Assembly: GCF_030811655.1 (NCBI RefSeq)
Contig: NZ_JAUSRE010000003.1
Coordinates: 124,001 to 188,000 of the forward strand
Reading direction: 5' to 3'
DNA from: Pseudarthrobacter enclensis
Lineage (GTDB): Bacteria > Actinomycetota > Actinomycetes > Actinomycetales > Micrococcaceae
Length of the DNA: 64,000 nt
Both the position numbers and the translations under genes were made by a program. The notes below the pieces were generated by a model. It did no database searches. It was not told the origin of the DNA and worked only from the letters and a program-made list of their open reading frames with translations. Positions 7,510 through 16,080 of this stretch are shown one piece after another; the stretch's first letter is position 1; every line of letters begins with the position of its first letter.

Positions 7510-8886
7510 TCAGGCGGCCGCCGGTTCCGCGTCCCCCGCCGTGGCAGCCTCTGCCCGCTGCTTGCGGATGGTTGCGCTGATGACCGCGGCGATGGTGCAC
7601 ATGGCCGCCGCGCCCAGCCAGGCGTAGGTGTAGTGGCCGGTGGCGTCGCGGAGGGCGCCCGCGGCGATGGCGGCCGCAGCAGCTCCCAGCTGGTGCGCCG
7701 CAAAGACCCACCCGAACACCACACTGCCGTCAGCTCCGAACGTTTCGCGGCAGATGGCTGCCGTGGGTGGAACGGTGGCCACCCAGTCCAGGCCGTAGAT
7801 CACCACGAACACGATCATGCTGGGCTGCACTTCGGCGTTCAGCAGCAGCGGGAGCACCAGCAGGCCGATCCCGCGGAACTGGTAGTAGACGGCAAGCAGG
7901 ACGCGGGGATTGAAGCGGTCCGTCAGCCAGCCGGAGGCGATGGTGCCGATGATGTCGAAGATCCCGACGACGGCCAGCAGTCCCGCAGCAGCGGTTTCGG
8001 GCATTCCGTGGTCGTGTGCGGAGGGGATGAAATGGGTGCCGATCAGGCCGTTGGTGGTGGCGCCGCAGATGGCGAACCCGGCGGCCAGTGCCCAGAAGGT
8101 CCGGATTTTGCTGGCGCGGCGGAGGACCTGGAGGGCGCGGACGGCGGCGTTGGCGCGGGGCCCGCAGTCGTTGGGGCCGCCCGCGGCCTTCGGCTCTTCA
8201 GCTTCGAGGGCTGCAGGATCCGCACCGTACGGCAGGACCCCGACATCGGCCGGCGAGTTCTTGAGGAACTTCAGCACCAGCGGGACCACGGCCAGGGCAC
8301 CGGCGGCGATGAGCAGGGACGCCTGACGCCAGCCGGGATCCTGGGCCAGGAGGGCGATGAACGGCAGGAAGACCAGTTGCCCGGCCGCGCTGCCGGCGGT
8401 GAGGATGCCAATCACCAGTCCGCGGCTTTTGGTGAACCAGGTGTTAGCGATGGTGGCGGCGAAGACCAGGGCCATGGAACCAGTCCCGAGTCCGATCAGC
8501 AGCCCCCACGTCAGCAGGATCTGCCAGGACTGGTTCACCAGCACGGTGAGGGCGCTGCCCATGCCGATCAGGACCAGGGCTGTCGCAGTGACGGCCCTGA
8601 CGCCGAATCTTTCCATCAGTGCGGCGGCGAAGGGGGCTGTCAGGCCAAACAGCACCAGGTTGATGCTGACGGCTGCCGACAGGACCGTGGTTGACCAGCC
8701 GAACTCCTGCTGGAGCGGGACCATGAGGACGCCGGGGGCGGCCCGGAAGCCGGCGGCCCCCACCAGGGCCAGGAACGCCACGGCGGCGACGATCCAGGCG
8801 GGATGGAGCCGGCGGCGCTGTCCGGTGCCCGGTCCGGCGGTGGTTTCGGCGGCAACGTCAGCTGCCTTCTTCGGCACGGCACTCAC
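7510..8886 (-). CDS. Major facilitator superfamily transporter (oxalate/formate-antiporter-like)
   Basis: A 458-aa 12-helix permease. The start is GTG 8886 (reading VSAVPKKA), with AAAGGA eight bases upstream. Its stop-side partner overlaps it as GTGA, so translation is probably coupled to the HxlR gene. The inter-helix 2/3 signature (MERFGVRAV) and the long central loop after helix 6 fit MFS. The substrate cannot be read from sequence; regulator-pump pairs of this kind often export a toxic compound. Confidence 0.85.
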   Translation of the reverse strand: MSAVPKKAADVAAETTAGPGTGQRRRLHPAWIVAAVAFLALVGAAGFRAAPGVLMVPLQQEFGWSTTVLSAAVSINLVLFGLTAPFAAALMERFGVRAVTATALVLIGMGSALTVLVNQSWQILLTWGLLIGLGTGSMALVFAATIANTWFTKSRGLVIGILTAGSAAGQLVFLPFIALLAQDPGWRQASLLIAAGALAVVPLVLKFLKNSPADVGVLPYGADPAALEAEEPKAAGGPNDCGPRANAAVRALQVLRRASKIRTFWALAAGFAICGATTNGLIGTHFIPSAHDHGMPETAAAGLLAVVGIFDIIGTIASGWLTDRFNPRVLLAVYYQFRGIGLLVLPLLLNAEVQPSMIVFVVIYGLDWVATVPPTAAICRETFGADGSVVFGWVFAAHQLGAAAAAIAAGALRDATGHYTYAWLGAAAMCTIAAVISATIRKQRAEAATAGDAEPAAA

Positions 8887-9389
8887 GCGGCTGTTCCTTT
8901 CCCGGAAGCGGTGGACAACGGGACGGGCCGCTCTGACCGTGCGCGGCTGTGCCAGCTGGTGTTCGCGGCGGTGAGCCGTTCTCCGCATTCGGTGCAGGTG
9001 TCCGCCGAGCTGGTCACTTTCCCGCAGCCGGCGTGGATGACCTGGAGATGGGCCTGCTCCGAGGGCGCGGGCAGGTGTTTCTCCGCCCAGATAGTCACCG
9101 CGTTCAGGACCGGGAGGGCGTCTTCACCCATGGGGGTGAGCACGTACTCCTGGCGGGTGCGGCCGCCGTCGTCGTAGGCCTTTTTCTCCAGCAGCCCGGA
9201 CTCCACCAGGCCTGCCAGCCGCTTGGTGAGGACCGAGTCGGCCACTTCCAGCCGGGCCTTCATCGCGTCAAAGCGGCCGTTGCCGAAGAAGACTTCACGC
9301 AGGACCAGGATGGACCAGGGGTCGCCCAGGATGTCCAGGCCACGCGCCATGCTGCAGCTGCGCTGGGACCAGTCGGATCGAAGAGGCAT
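8883..9389 (-). CDS. HxlR-family winged-helix regulator with a cysteine-rich tail
   Basis: A 168-aa DNA-binding protein with the HxlR core from SMARGLDILGDPWSILVLRE to TRQEYVLTPMGE, including the ADSVLTKRLAGLVESGLL recognition segment. The C-terminal extension has four cysteines (GCGKVTSSADTCTECGER) that could bind zinc or sense thiol stress. It is the first gene of an operon with the MFS pump (4-bp overlap). A -10-like TAGGGT ends six bases before the ATG, so it may be leaderless, and its promoter lies inside an inverted repeat (9391-9433), consistent with autoregulation. Confidence 0.88.
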   Translation of the reverse strand: MPLRSDWSQRSCSMARGLDILGDPWSILVLREVFFGNGRFDAMKARLEVADSVLTKRLAGLVESGLLEKKAYDDGGRTRQEYVLTPMGEDALPVLNAVTIWAEKHLPAPSEQAHLQVIHAGCGKVTSSADTCTECGERLTAANTSWHSRARSERPVPLSTASGKGTAA

Positions 9390-9390
9390 A

Positions 9391-9433
9391 GGGGAACCCT
9401 AGCTGACTTCTTTCAAGAAAGCCAGGGTTCCCC
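9391..9433 (-). promoter_or_regulatory. Inverted repeat covering the HxlR promoter and start region
   Basis: GGGGAACCCT (9391-9400) is repeated inverted as AGGGTTCCCC (9424-9433). A second palindrome, CTTTC-AA-GAAAG (9410-9421), lies in the loop. The -10-like TAGGGT sits in the arm nearest the gene, and the structure is also the only sequence between metB and the regulator. It could be the HxlR operator, a metB terminator, or both. Confidence 0.5.
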
Positions 9434-9440
9434 GGGGCGG

Positions 9441-10604
9441 CTACGGGATGTTGGAGAAGGCCTGGTCCAGGTCCGCGATGAGGTCCTCCGCGTCCTCGAT
9501 GCCGCAGGAGAGCCTCAGCAGGTTGACCGGGACGGCCAGCTCGGTGCCTTTGACCGAGGCGTGGGTCATTTCGGACGGATAGTTCATCAGCGATTCGATC
9601 CCGCCCAGGGACTCCGCCAGCGTGAACACGGAGGTGGACTCGGCCACCTTGCGGGCAGCTGCTTCACCGCCCTTGAACTGCACGGAGACCATGCCGCCGA
9701 ACTTGCGCATCTGGCGCTTGGCCAGCTCGTGGCCCGGGTGCGTGGGCAGGCCCGGGTACAGCACGGCTTCCACCTCAGGACGTTCCAGCAGCCACTCCGC
9801 CACGGCCTGGCCGTTCTCGCTGTGCCGGTCCATGCGAACGCCCAGCGTTTTCAGGCCACGGGTGGTGAGGAACGCGTCCATGGGGCCGGACACAGCCCCA
9901 ACGGCGAACTGGACGAAGCCGATCTTTTCCGCCAGCTCCGAATCCTTGACCACGACGGCACCGCCCACCACGTCGGAGTGGCCGCCGATGTATTTGGTGG
10001 TGGAGTGCACCACCACGTCGGCACCCAGGGCGAGCGGGTTCTGCAGGTACGGGGACGCGAAGGTGTTGTCGACCACCAGGAGGGCACCGGCGTCGTGGGC
10101 TATGTCCGCGAGCGCCACGATGTCGGTGATCTTCATCAGCGGGTTGGACGGCGTCTCCACCCAGACGAACCGGGTCTTGTGCGCTGCCACGGCGTGGCGG
10201 ACCCGGTCCAAATTCGCCATGTCCACCGGTGTATTGCCGATCCCCCAGTCTCCCAGCACGCGGTTGATCAGCCGGTAGGTACCGCCATACGCGTCGTTGC
10301 CGAGCACGATGTGGTCCCCGGGGCGGGTCAGTGCACGGATGAGGGCATCCTCGGCGGCGAGGCCTGAGCTGAAGCTGTACGCGTGCGTACCGAGTTCCAG
10401 CGCAGCGAGCTGTTCCTGCAGGGCGTCCCGGGTGGGGTTGCCGCCCCGGCCATACTCGTAGCCGCTGCGCAGGCCGCCGATGCCGTCCTGGGCATACGTG
10501 GAACTGAAGTGCAGCGGCGGGACCACGGCGCCGGTACGGGGCTCGAACGCCTGGCCGGCGTGCACGGCACGGGTGTTGAAACCCTGGTTTTCAGAGGCAG
10601 TCAT
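9441..10604 (-). CDS. metB: Cystathionine gamma-synthase / gamma-lyase family enzyme
   Basis: A PLP enzyme of the Cys/Met metabolism family that makes or splits cystathionine. The 387-aa protein has YGRGGNPTRDALQ, SSGLAAEDAL, VVDNTFASP and the cofactor lysine in STTKYIGG (Lys204). It follows a cystathionine beta-synthase gene by 27 bases on the same strand. That pairing suggests the enzyme works at least partly as a lyase in reverse transsulfuration (homocysteine to cysteine). Sequence alone does not separate synthase from lyase in actinobacteria. Confidence 0.9.
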   Translation of the reverse strand: MTASENQGFNTRAVHAGQAFEPRTGAVVPPLHFSSTYAQDGIGGLRSGYEYGRGGNPTRDALQEQLAALELGTHAYSFSSGLAAEDALIRALTRPGDHIVLGNDAYGGTYRLINRVLGDWGIGNTPVDMANLDRVRHAVAAHKTRFVWVETPSNPLMKITDIVALADIAHDAGALLVVDNTFASPYLQNPLALGADVVVHSTTKYIGGHSDVVGGAVVVKDSELAEKIGFVQFAVGAVSGPMDAFLTTRGLKTLGVRMDRHSENGQAVAEWLLERPEVEAVLYPGLPTHPGHELAKRQMRKFGGMVSVQFKGGEAAARKVAESTSVFTLAESLGGIESLMNYPSEMTHASVKGTELAVPVNLLRLSCGIEDAEDLIADLDQAFSNIP

Positions 10605-10631
10605 GGGTGCTCCTTTACGGGGTAACGCAAA

Positions 10632-12017
10632 TTAGTTGCTGAGGTAGGCCAGCAGGTCGTGCCGGGTGAGGATGCCCACGGGCGCGCCCACGAACGTGAC
10701 CATCAGGGTGTCCGAGTCCGAGAGCAGTTCCCTGGCCGCGGAGATGGTTTCCAGTGATCCGATGACGGGCAGTTTGGGGCCCATGTGCTCGGAAATCTTG
10801 TCCGTGAGTTTCGCTTCGCCGCGGAACAGCTTGGCGGTCAGCGTCCGCTCATCGACGGCGCCGAGGACTTCGCCCATGACCACCGGCGGTTCCTGCGACA
10901 GGACCGGGATGTGGCTGACGCCGAACTCGGTCATGATGTTGATGACGTCGCGGACTGATTCGTTGGGGTGGATGTGCACCAGGTCCGGCAATTCGCCGTT
11001 CTTGGACTTGATGACCTCCCCCACCGAGGTTTCCTCGCCCCCGGAGAGGAAACCATAAGAGCGCATCCACTGGTCGTTGAAGATCTTGGCCAGGTAGCCG
11101 CGGCCCGAGTCGGGCAGGATGACGACGACGACGGCACTTTCCGGCAGATCGCGCGCCGCCTGCAATGCGGCTACTACGGCCATCCCCGAGGAGCCGCCCA
11201 CCAGCAGGCCTTCTTCGCGCGCCAGCCGGCGGGTCATGGTGAAGGAGTCGGCGTCGCTGACCGCGATTACCTGGTCCGGGACGGACTTGTCGTAGTTCGC
11301 CGGCCACATGTCCTCGCCGACGCCCTCGACAAAGTAGGGGCGTCCGGTGCCGCCTGAGTAGACCGAACCTTCGGGGTCCGCGCCGATGATCCTGACCACA
11401 CCGCCGTCGGACTCCGGCCGGTCAGCCGAAACTTCCTTGAGGTACCGCCCGGTGCCGGTGATGGTGCCGCCGGTGCCGGCGCCGATGACCACGTGCGTGA
11501 CTTTGCCCTCGGTGTCCCGCCAGATCTCGGGACCGGTGGTCTTGTAGTGGCTGCCCGGGGCTGCCGGGTTGGAGAACTGGTCCGGCTTGAAGGCGCCCGG
11601 CGTCTCCCGGGTGATCCGGTCCGAAACGCCGTAGTAGCTTTGCGGGCTCTCCGGCGGGACCGACGTGGGGGTGACCACCACTTCGGCGCCATAGGCCTGC
11701 AGTACGGCCCGCTTGTCCTCGCCCACCTTGTCCGGGACCACGAAGACGCACTTGTAGCCCTTCTGCTGCGCCACCAGCGCCAGCCCCACACCGGTGTTCC
11801 CGGACGTCGGCTCCACAATGGTGCCGCCGGGCTTCAGCTTGCCGTCACGCTCGGCGTCCTCGATCATCTGCGCCGCGATGCGGTCCTTGATGGATCCGCC
11901 GGGGTTCAGGTACTCCACTTTGACCAGGATGGTGGCCTTGATGCCTTCCGTCACGTGGTTGAGTTTGATGAGCGGGGTGTTGCCGATGAGGTCCAGGATG
12001 GACTGGGCGTACTTCAT
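10632..12017 (-). CDS. cbs: Cystathionine beta-synthase (PLP fold plus two CBS domains)
   Basis: Condenses homocysteine with serine to cystathionine. The 461-aa protein opens MKYAQSILDLIGNTPL. The PLP lysine is in NPGGSIKDRIA (Lys44), the phosphate loop is PTSGNTGVG, and GTGGTITGTG follows. The C-terminal 130 or so residues form a Bateman CBS-domain pair (HPNESVRDVINIM... and a second repeat). I start at ATG 12017 because TAGCTT (12025-12030) ends seven bases upstream, a leaderless arrangement; a longer in-frame ATG at 12092 would overlap the divergent gene. It probably forms an operon with metB. Confidence 0.93.
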   Translation of the reverse strand: MKYAQSILDLIGNTPLIKLNHVTEGIKATILVKVEYLNPGGSIKDRIAAQMIEDAERDGKLKPGGTIVEPTSGNTGVGLALVAQQKGYKCVFVVPDKVGEDKRAVLQAYGAEVVVTPTSVPPESPQSYYGVSDRITRETPGAFKPDQFSNPAAPGSHYKTTGPEIWRDTEGKVTHVVIGAGTGGTITGTGRYLKEVSADRPESDGGVVRIIGADPEGSVYSGGTGRPYFVEGVGEDMWPANYDKSVPDQVIAVSDADSFTMTRRLAREEGLLVGGSSGMAVVAALQAARDLPESAVVVVILPDSGRGYLAKIFNDQWMRSYGFLSGGEETSVGEVIKSKNGELPDLVHIHPNESVRDVINIMTEFGVSHIPVLSQEPPVVMGEVLGAVDERTLTAKLFRGEAKLTDKISEHMGPKLPVIGSLETISAARELLSDSDTLMVTFVGAPVGILTRHDLLAYLSN

Positions 12018-12076
12018 AGGTACAAAGCTACCGCTTCCTGCACGCCCTTCCCCGTCCGGGGTGCGAGGATAGGCCG

Positions 12077-13264
12077 GTGAAGCAGTTCGCATGGCTGAAA
12101 GCCGCCCGGAGCTACCTGCTGCCCGGCGCGACCCTGGCGGCAGGTTTGGCCACCCTCGCCGCCGGCGCCCTCCCCGTCCGGGCTTTCGGTGAGTTGGCCG
12201 GGCGTACCATTCCCATCCTGGCCTTCGTCCTGGCCATGTCCCTGGTCACGGAACTGGTGGACGAGGCAGGGCTGTTCCAGGTGGTGACGGACCGGCTGGC
12301 CGGGCTGGGCCGCGGACGGGTCTTCCTGCTGTGGCTCCTGGTGGTTGCGGTGGCCACGGTGTCCACGGTGTTCCTGTCCCTGGATACCACGGCGGTGCTG
12401 GTGACCCCGGTGGTGGTCCTGCTGGCCGTCCATGCCCGGATTCCGCCCCTGCCGTTCGCGTTGACCAGCATCTGGCTGGCCAATACCGCCTCGCTGCTGC
12501 TGCCGGTGTCCAACCTGACGAACCTCCTGGCGCAGGACCGGCTGGGCCTCAGTCCGTGGCGCTTCGCGGGGCTGGTGTGGGCCCCAGCCCTGGTTGGCCT
12601 GCTGGTTCCCCTTGTCCTGCTGTGGCTGGCGTTCCGGCGGGACCTGCGCGGAACCTACGGGCCGCAGCCGGCGCATCCCGTCCGGGACCGCACCCTGCTG
12701 AAGGCTGCCGCAATCACACTCCTTGTCCTGTTGCCGGCCCTGGTGTCCGGTTTGCCGGTCCAATACCCGGCGCTGGCAGCCGCGGCCGTGCTGCTGGCGG
12801 GCTTCCTGCGCCGCCGGCCCTCCGCGCTCCGGTGGTCGATGGTCCCCTGGCGGCCGCTGATGTTGACGGTAGGCCTGTTCATGCTCATGGAAGCCCTGCA
12901 CTCGCATGGCCTGACGGCGTTGCTGGCAGGCGTGGCGGGAACCGGTGACGGGCTGCCTGCCCTGCTGCAGCTGGCGGCCCTGGGCGCAGGCGCGGCCAAC
13001 GCAGCAAACAACCTTCCCGCCTACCTGGCGCTGGAACCCGTGGCGGGGTCGCCGGCCAGGCTCGCCGCCCTTCTCATCGGGGTGAACCTCGGTCCGCTGG
13101 TGACTCCCTGGGCCTCTCTTGCCACGCTGCTGTGGCATGAGCGGCTCCGCGTGCTGAACGTCCCCATCAGGTGGGGCGGGTTCGCGGTTGCGGGGCTGGT
13201 GGCCGTGATACTGACGCTGCCGCTCGCCGTCCTTGCTCTTTGGGCGGCGTCCGGTATGCCCTGA
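12077..13264 (+). CDS. ArsB/NhaD-like ion-transporter family membrane protein
   Basis: A 395-aa, very hydrophobic protein with about 10-11 helices. The stretch SLDTTAVLVTPVVVLLAV, followed by ANTASLLLPVSNLTNLL, has the Asp-Thr and Asn-rich re-entrant motifs of the ion-transporter (ArsB, NhaD, DASS) superfamily. A second such segment, AANAANNLPAYLAL, appears near the C-terminus, as expected for an inverted repeat. The start is GTG 12077; GAGGAT ends six bases upstream, a possible leaderless promoter. The substrate (arsenite, Na+/H+ or an organic anion) is unresolved, and no arsenic genes are nearby. Confidence 0.75.
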   Translation: MKQFAWLKAARSYLLPGATLAAGLATLAAGALPVRAFGELAGRTIPILAFVLAMSLVTELVDEAGLFQVVTDRLAGLGRGRVFLLWLLVVAVATVSTVFLSLDTTAVLVTPVVVLLAVHARIPPLPFALTSIWLANTASLLLPVSNLTNLLAQDRLGLSPWRFAGLVWAPALVGLLVPLVLLWLAFRRDLRGTYGPQPAHPVRDRTLLKAAAITLLVLLPALVSGLPVQYPALAAAAVLLAGFLRRRPSALRWSMVPWRPLMLTVGLFMLMEALHSHGLTALLAGVAGTGDGLPALLQLAALGAGAANAANNLPAYLALEPVAGSPARLAALLIGVNLGPLVTPWASLATLLWHERLRVLNVPIRWGGFAVAGLVAVILTLPLAVLALWAASGMP

Positions 13265-13281
13265 CGCCGCCGGGTTGCGGG

Positions 13282-13689
13282 TCAGCTGCCTGCGGCCTCG
13301 CCGCCGTCGCCGGCGGGCAGGTTCTGCCAGAGGCCCATGACGTTGCCCTCAGGGTCCCTGAAGTAGGCGGTGTAACCCATGCCCGGGATTTCGTTCCTGG
13401 GCATGACCACCGCGCCGCCCTGCTCCTCCACGCTTTTGAGCGTGGCGTTGATATCCGGCACATCGACCGTCACAACCGGGCCGGTGATCTGTCCTCCCCT
13501 GGCCATCATGCCGCCGTTGATGGCACCCGGCGCCGTGGGCTGGCCGGCATCATCCATGTCCGTGGTGATGACCATGCTGTAGTCCATGCCCGGGACGGGC
13601 TCAATCCGCCAACCGAGCACCTCCCGGTAGAACTTCCTGGCCCGCTTCTGGTCGTCAGCGGGGATCTCGAAATGCACTACGCCGCCCAT
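13282..13689 (-). CDS. VOC-family (glyoxalase-like) protein
   Basis: A 135-aa single-domain protein with two beta-alpha-beta-beta-beta repeats. The first is GGVVHFEIPADDQKRARKFY and the second ends YTAYFRDPEGNVMGLWQ, where the DPEGN turn is typical. His6 and Glu8 in the first strand and residues of the last strand could bind a metal. GGAGG lies six bases before ATG 13689. The substrate is unknown; relatives include glyoxalase and antibiotic-binding proteins. It converges with the 12077 gene (gap 17 bases). Confidence 0.85.
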   Translation of the reverse strand: MGGVVHFEIPADDQKRARKFYREVLGWRIEPVPGMDYSMVITTDMDDAGQPTAPGAINGGMMARGGQITGPVVTVDVPDINATLKSVEEQGGAVVMPRNEIPGMGYTAYFRDPEGNVMGLWQNLPAGDGGEAAGS

Positions 13690-13846
13690 GGCTGCCCTCC
13701 GTGTTTCTGTGGGTCGCAGTTCTTTTGGGGCACCCCTGCGTGCCGGTTGCCCCGGTGCCACACGCGGCGATCCTAGCGCGGGGACGGGAAGCGGATAAGG
13801 GCCCATGGTCCCGCCGCTGTCGGCGGGGCGTGGGACGATGGAGGGC

Positions 13847-14863
13847 ATGACGATCGCAGAGGCACCTCCCCGGCTGGCAGCCGCGGCGGACATGTCCCTG
13901 CGCTGGTATCCGGAGGCGCCATACAGCCTTTCCCGCACCCTCGCGCCCCTCCTGCGGGGCAACAGCGATCCCTCCTTTTGTGTACAGGGGGACGTCATCT
14001 GGAACGCGTTCACCACGGCGGACGGTCCGGCCACCATGCGGCTCGCGCCCGCGGGCGGCGGCGACGCGGGCGGCGGCGACGCGGGCGGCGGCGACGCGGG
14101 CGGCCCGTTCGTGGACGTCCAGGCGTGGGGCCCGGGCGCCGCCGCCGCCACCAAGGCGGCGCCCCGGCTGTTGGGATCCGACGACGACTGGCAGGATTTC
14201 GATGACCCGGCTTTCCATGCCACGCTGCCGCGCATGGTCCGGGAAGCCCGGCGGCGCAGCCGGGCCGTCAGGCTCCCGTCAAGCGGCCGCATGGTGGACC
14301 AGCTGGTCCCAATCATCCTGGAGCAGAAGGTGACGGTCCTTGAGGCGCGGCGCGCCTACCGCTACCTGGTGCACCGGTTCGGGACCCCTGCACCCCGCGC
14401 CGGAATTTCCACGCCGCCCGGGCTGGTGGTGGCACCAGCGGCTGCGCAGTGGCTGCAGGTCCCCAGCTGGGAGTGGCACAAGGCAGGGGTGGGACCCCAG
14501 CGCTCGGCCACGGTGATGCGGGCGTTGCGCTCCGCCCCGGCGCTTGAACGCCTCGCTGCGGCGCCTGCGCTGGAGGCAGCTGCGAAGATGCAGGTGATCC
14601 CGGGCATCGGGGTCTGGACTGCGGCCGAAGTGGTGCAGCGTACCCACGGCTGTCCCGATTCGATTTCGGTGGGCGACTACCATCTCGCGGCCTACGTGGG
14701 CGCTGCGCTCACCGGGCGGAGGACCGACGACGCCGGGATGCTGCGGCTGCTCGAACCCTGGCGCGGGCACCGGCAGCGCGTAGTCCGGATGATCCAGTCC
14801 ACGGGCTTCCGCAAACCCACGTTCGGCCCGAGGATGACCATCCAGGACCACCGGGCGCACTGA
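13847..14863 (+). CDS. DNA-3-methyladenine glycosylase II-like (AlkA/HhH-GPD)
   Basis: A base-excision repair enzyme that removes alkylated purines. The 338-aa protein has an N-terminal AlkA-like part and the helix-hairpin-helix MQVIPGIGVWTAAEV. The conserved catalytic aspartate follows in SVGDYHLAAYVG. The start at ATG 13847 (MTIAEAP) is preferred because GACGAT (13834-13839) ends seven bases upstream; an in-frame ATG at 13838 is an alternative. A loop in the N-terminal part has expanded into (AGGGD)x3 from a 15-bp tandem repeat, which probably varies between strains. Confidence 0.85.
   Translation: MTIAEAPPRLAAAADMSLRWYPEAPYSLSRTLAPLLRGNSDPSFCVQGDVIWNAFTTADGPATMRLAPAGGGDAGGGDAGGGDAGGPFVDVQAWGPGAAAATKAAPRLLGSDDDWQDFDDPAFHATLPRMVREARRRSRAVRLPSSGRMVDQLVPIILEQKVTVLEARRAYRYLVHRFGTPAPRAGISTPPGLVVAPAAAQWLQVPSWEWHKAGVGPQRSATVMRALRSAPALERLAAAPALEAAAKMQVIPGIGVWTAAEVVQRTHGCPDSISVGDYHLAAYVGAALTGRRTDDAGMLRLLEPWRGHRQRVVRMIQSTGFRKPTFGPRMTIQDHRAH
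14051..14103 (+). repeat. 15-bp tandem repeat, 3.5 copies, inside the glycosylase gene
   Basis: GCGGGCGGCGGCGAC occurs at 14051, 14066 and 14081 with a partial fourth copy (14096-14103). All copies are identical and in frame, encoding AGGGD. Perfect identity implies recent expansion or active slippage. Confidence 0.95.
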
Positions 14864-14950
14864 CCTGCCTCCGGCGAGTTGCCGCACCCCCCCGACCATG
14901 CGCCCAGCCCTCCGGTGAATGCCGGGTAGCCCCAAACCCTCCTAAAACCG

Positions 14951-14966
14951 TTGCGTCTGCGCAAGT
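14951..14966 (+). promoter_or_regulatory. Candidate MarR operator upstream of glucose dehydrogenase
   Basis: TTGCGTCTGCGCAAGT contains the inverted repeat TTGCG-N4-CGCAA, 44 bases before the glucose dehydrogenase start. A near-identical element lies at 17113, beside the marR-like gene. The -10 may be TAATGA (14967-14972). Overlap with the promoter suggests repression. Confidence 0.5.
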
Positions 14967-15009
14967 AATGAAAGAGACTGGCAGTACGGCTTCTGCTTGA
15001 GGAGAAACG

Positions 15010-16080
15010 ATGCGTGCATTGACGGTAACTCCCGGAAAGAAAAACTCACTCAGCCTGCGCGAGGTTCCGGAGCCCGCGGAGGGGGACGGCGGCGTGCTGG
15101 TGGAGGCGCTGGCCGTGGGCCTGTGCGGAACCGACAGCGAAATCATCGCTGCGGATTACGGTGAGGCGCCCCCGGGCCAGGACTACCTGGTGCTGGGGCA
15201 CGAGAACCTGGGCCGGGTGCTGGACGCTCCCCCGGACTCCGGACTGGCCAAGGGTGACCTGGTGGTGGGCATCGTCCGCAGGCCGGACCCGGAGCCCTGC
15301 AAAGCCTGCGCCGCCGGGGAATGGGACATGTGCCTCAACGGCAACTACACCGAGCACGGCATCAAGGGCCTCGACGGTTTTGCCCGGGAACATTGGCGGG
15401 CGGATGCGGAGGCAATGGTGAAGCTGGACCCCGACCTGGAGGACGTGGGCGTCCTACTGGAGCCCACCACCATCGTGGCCAAGGCCTGGGAACAGATCAA
15501 CCGGATAGGGAAGCGGGCCTTTTTCGATCCCCACACGGCCGTCGTGACCGGCGCGGGGCCCGTTGGGCTGCTCGCCGCCCTGCTGGGAGTCCAGCAGGGC
15601 CTGGACGTCCACGTCTTCGACGTCGTCACGGACGGACCCAAACCGCAGCTTGTCCGGGACCTGGGCGCCACCTACCACAGCGAACCGCTGCCGGATTCCG
15701 GAATCAAGCCCAACGTCCTGGTGGAATGCACCGGCGTCACTCCAGTGGTGCTGGAGGCCCTGACATGCCGGGCCCAGGACGCCGTCACCTGCCTGACCGG
15801 CGTGTCCGGAACGGGCAAGCAAACAGGGGTGGACGTGGGTGCGCTCAACCGTGAGGAAGTGCTGATGAACGGCGTGGTGTTCGGCAGCGTCAACGCCAAC
15901 CGCCGCCACTACGACGCGGCCGCGCAGGCACTGGCGGCGGCGGACCGGGACTGGCTTCGGCGCCTGATCAGCCGCCGCCTTCCGCTGGAAAGCTACGCGG
16001 ACGCCTTCAAACACCAGTCCGACGACGTCAAGGTGGTCCTGGACCTAAAGGCCACCGGTCATGGAAACCAGCAGCCATGA
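15010..16080 (+). CDS. Zinc-type glucose 1-dehydrogenase
   Basis: Oxidises glucose (or a related aldose) to the lactone with NAD(P). The 356-aa medium-chain dehydrogenase has catalytic zinc ligands Cys39 (GLCGTD) and His64-Glu65 (GHEN). A cysteine-rich structural lobe (CKACAAGEWDMC) and the Rossmann motif VTGAGPVGLLAALLG follow. The C-terminal VFGSVNANRRHYDAAAQAL matches archaeal-type glucose dehydrogenases, which favours glucose over generic alcohols. GAGGAG lies seven bases before ATG. Its stop overlaps the epimerase ATG by four bases, so the two are coupled. Confidence 0.88.
   Translation: MRALTVTPGKKNSLSLREVPEPAEGDGGVLVEALAVGLCGTDSEIIAADYGEAPPGQDYLVLGHENLGRVLDAPPDSGLAKGDLVVGIVRRPDPEPCKACAAGEWDMCLNGNYTEHGIKGLDGFAREHWRADAEAMVKLDPDLEDVGVLLEPTTIVAKAWEQINRIGKRAFFDPHTAVVTGAGPVGLLAALLGVQQGLDVHVFDVVTDGPKPQLVRDLGATYHSEPLPDSGIKPNVLVECTGVTPVVLEALTCRAQDAVTCLTGVSGTGKQTGVDVGALNREEVLMNGVVFGSVNANRRHYDAAAQALAAADRDWLRRLISRRLPLESYADAFKHQSDDVKVVLDLKATGHGNQQP

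Noticed and set aside
11493..12080. Plus-strand frame overlapping the cbs start
   Set aside because: It runs antisense to the PLP domain of cbs and has no motif.
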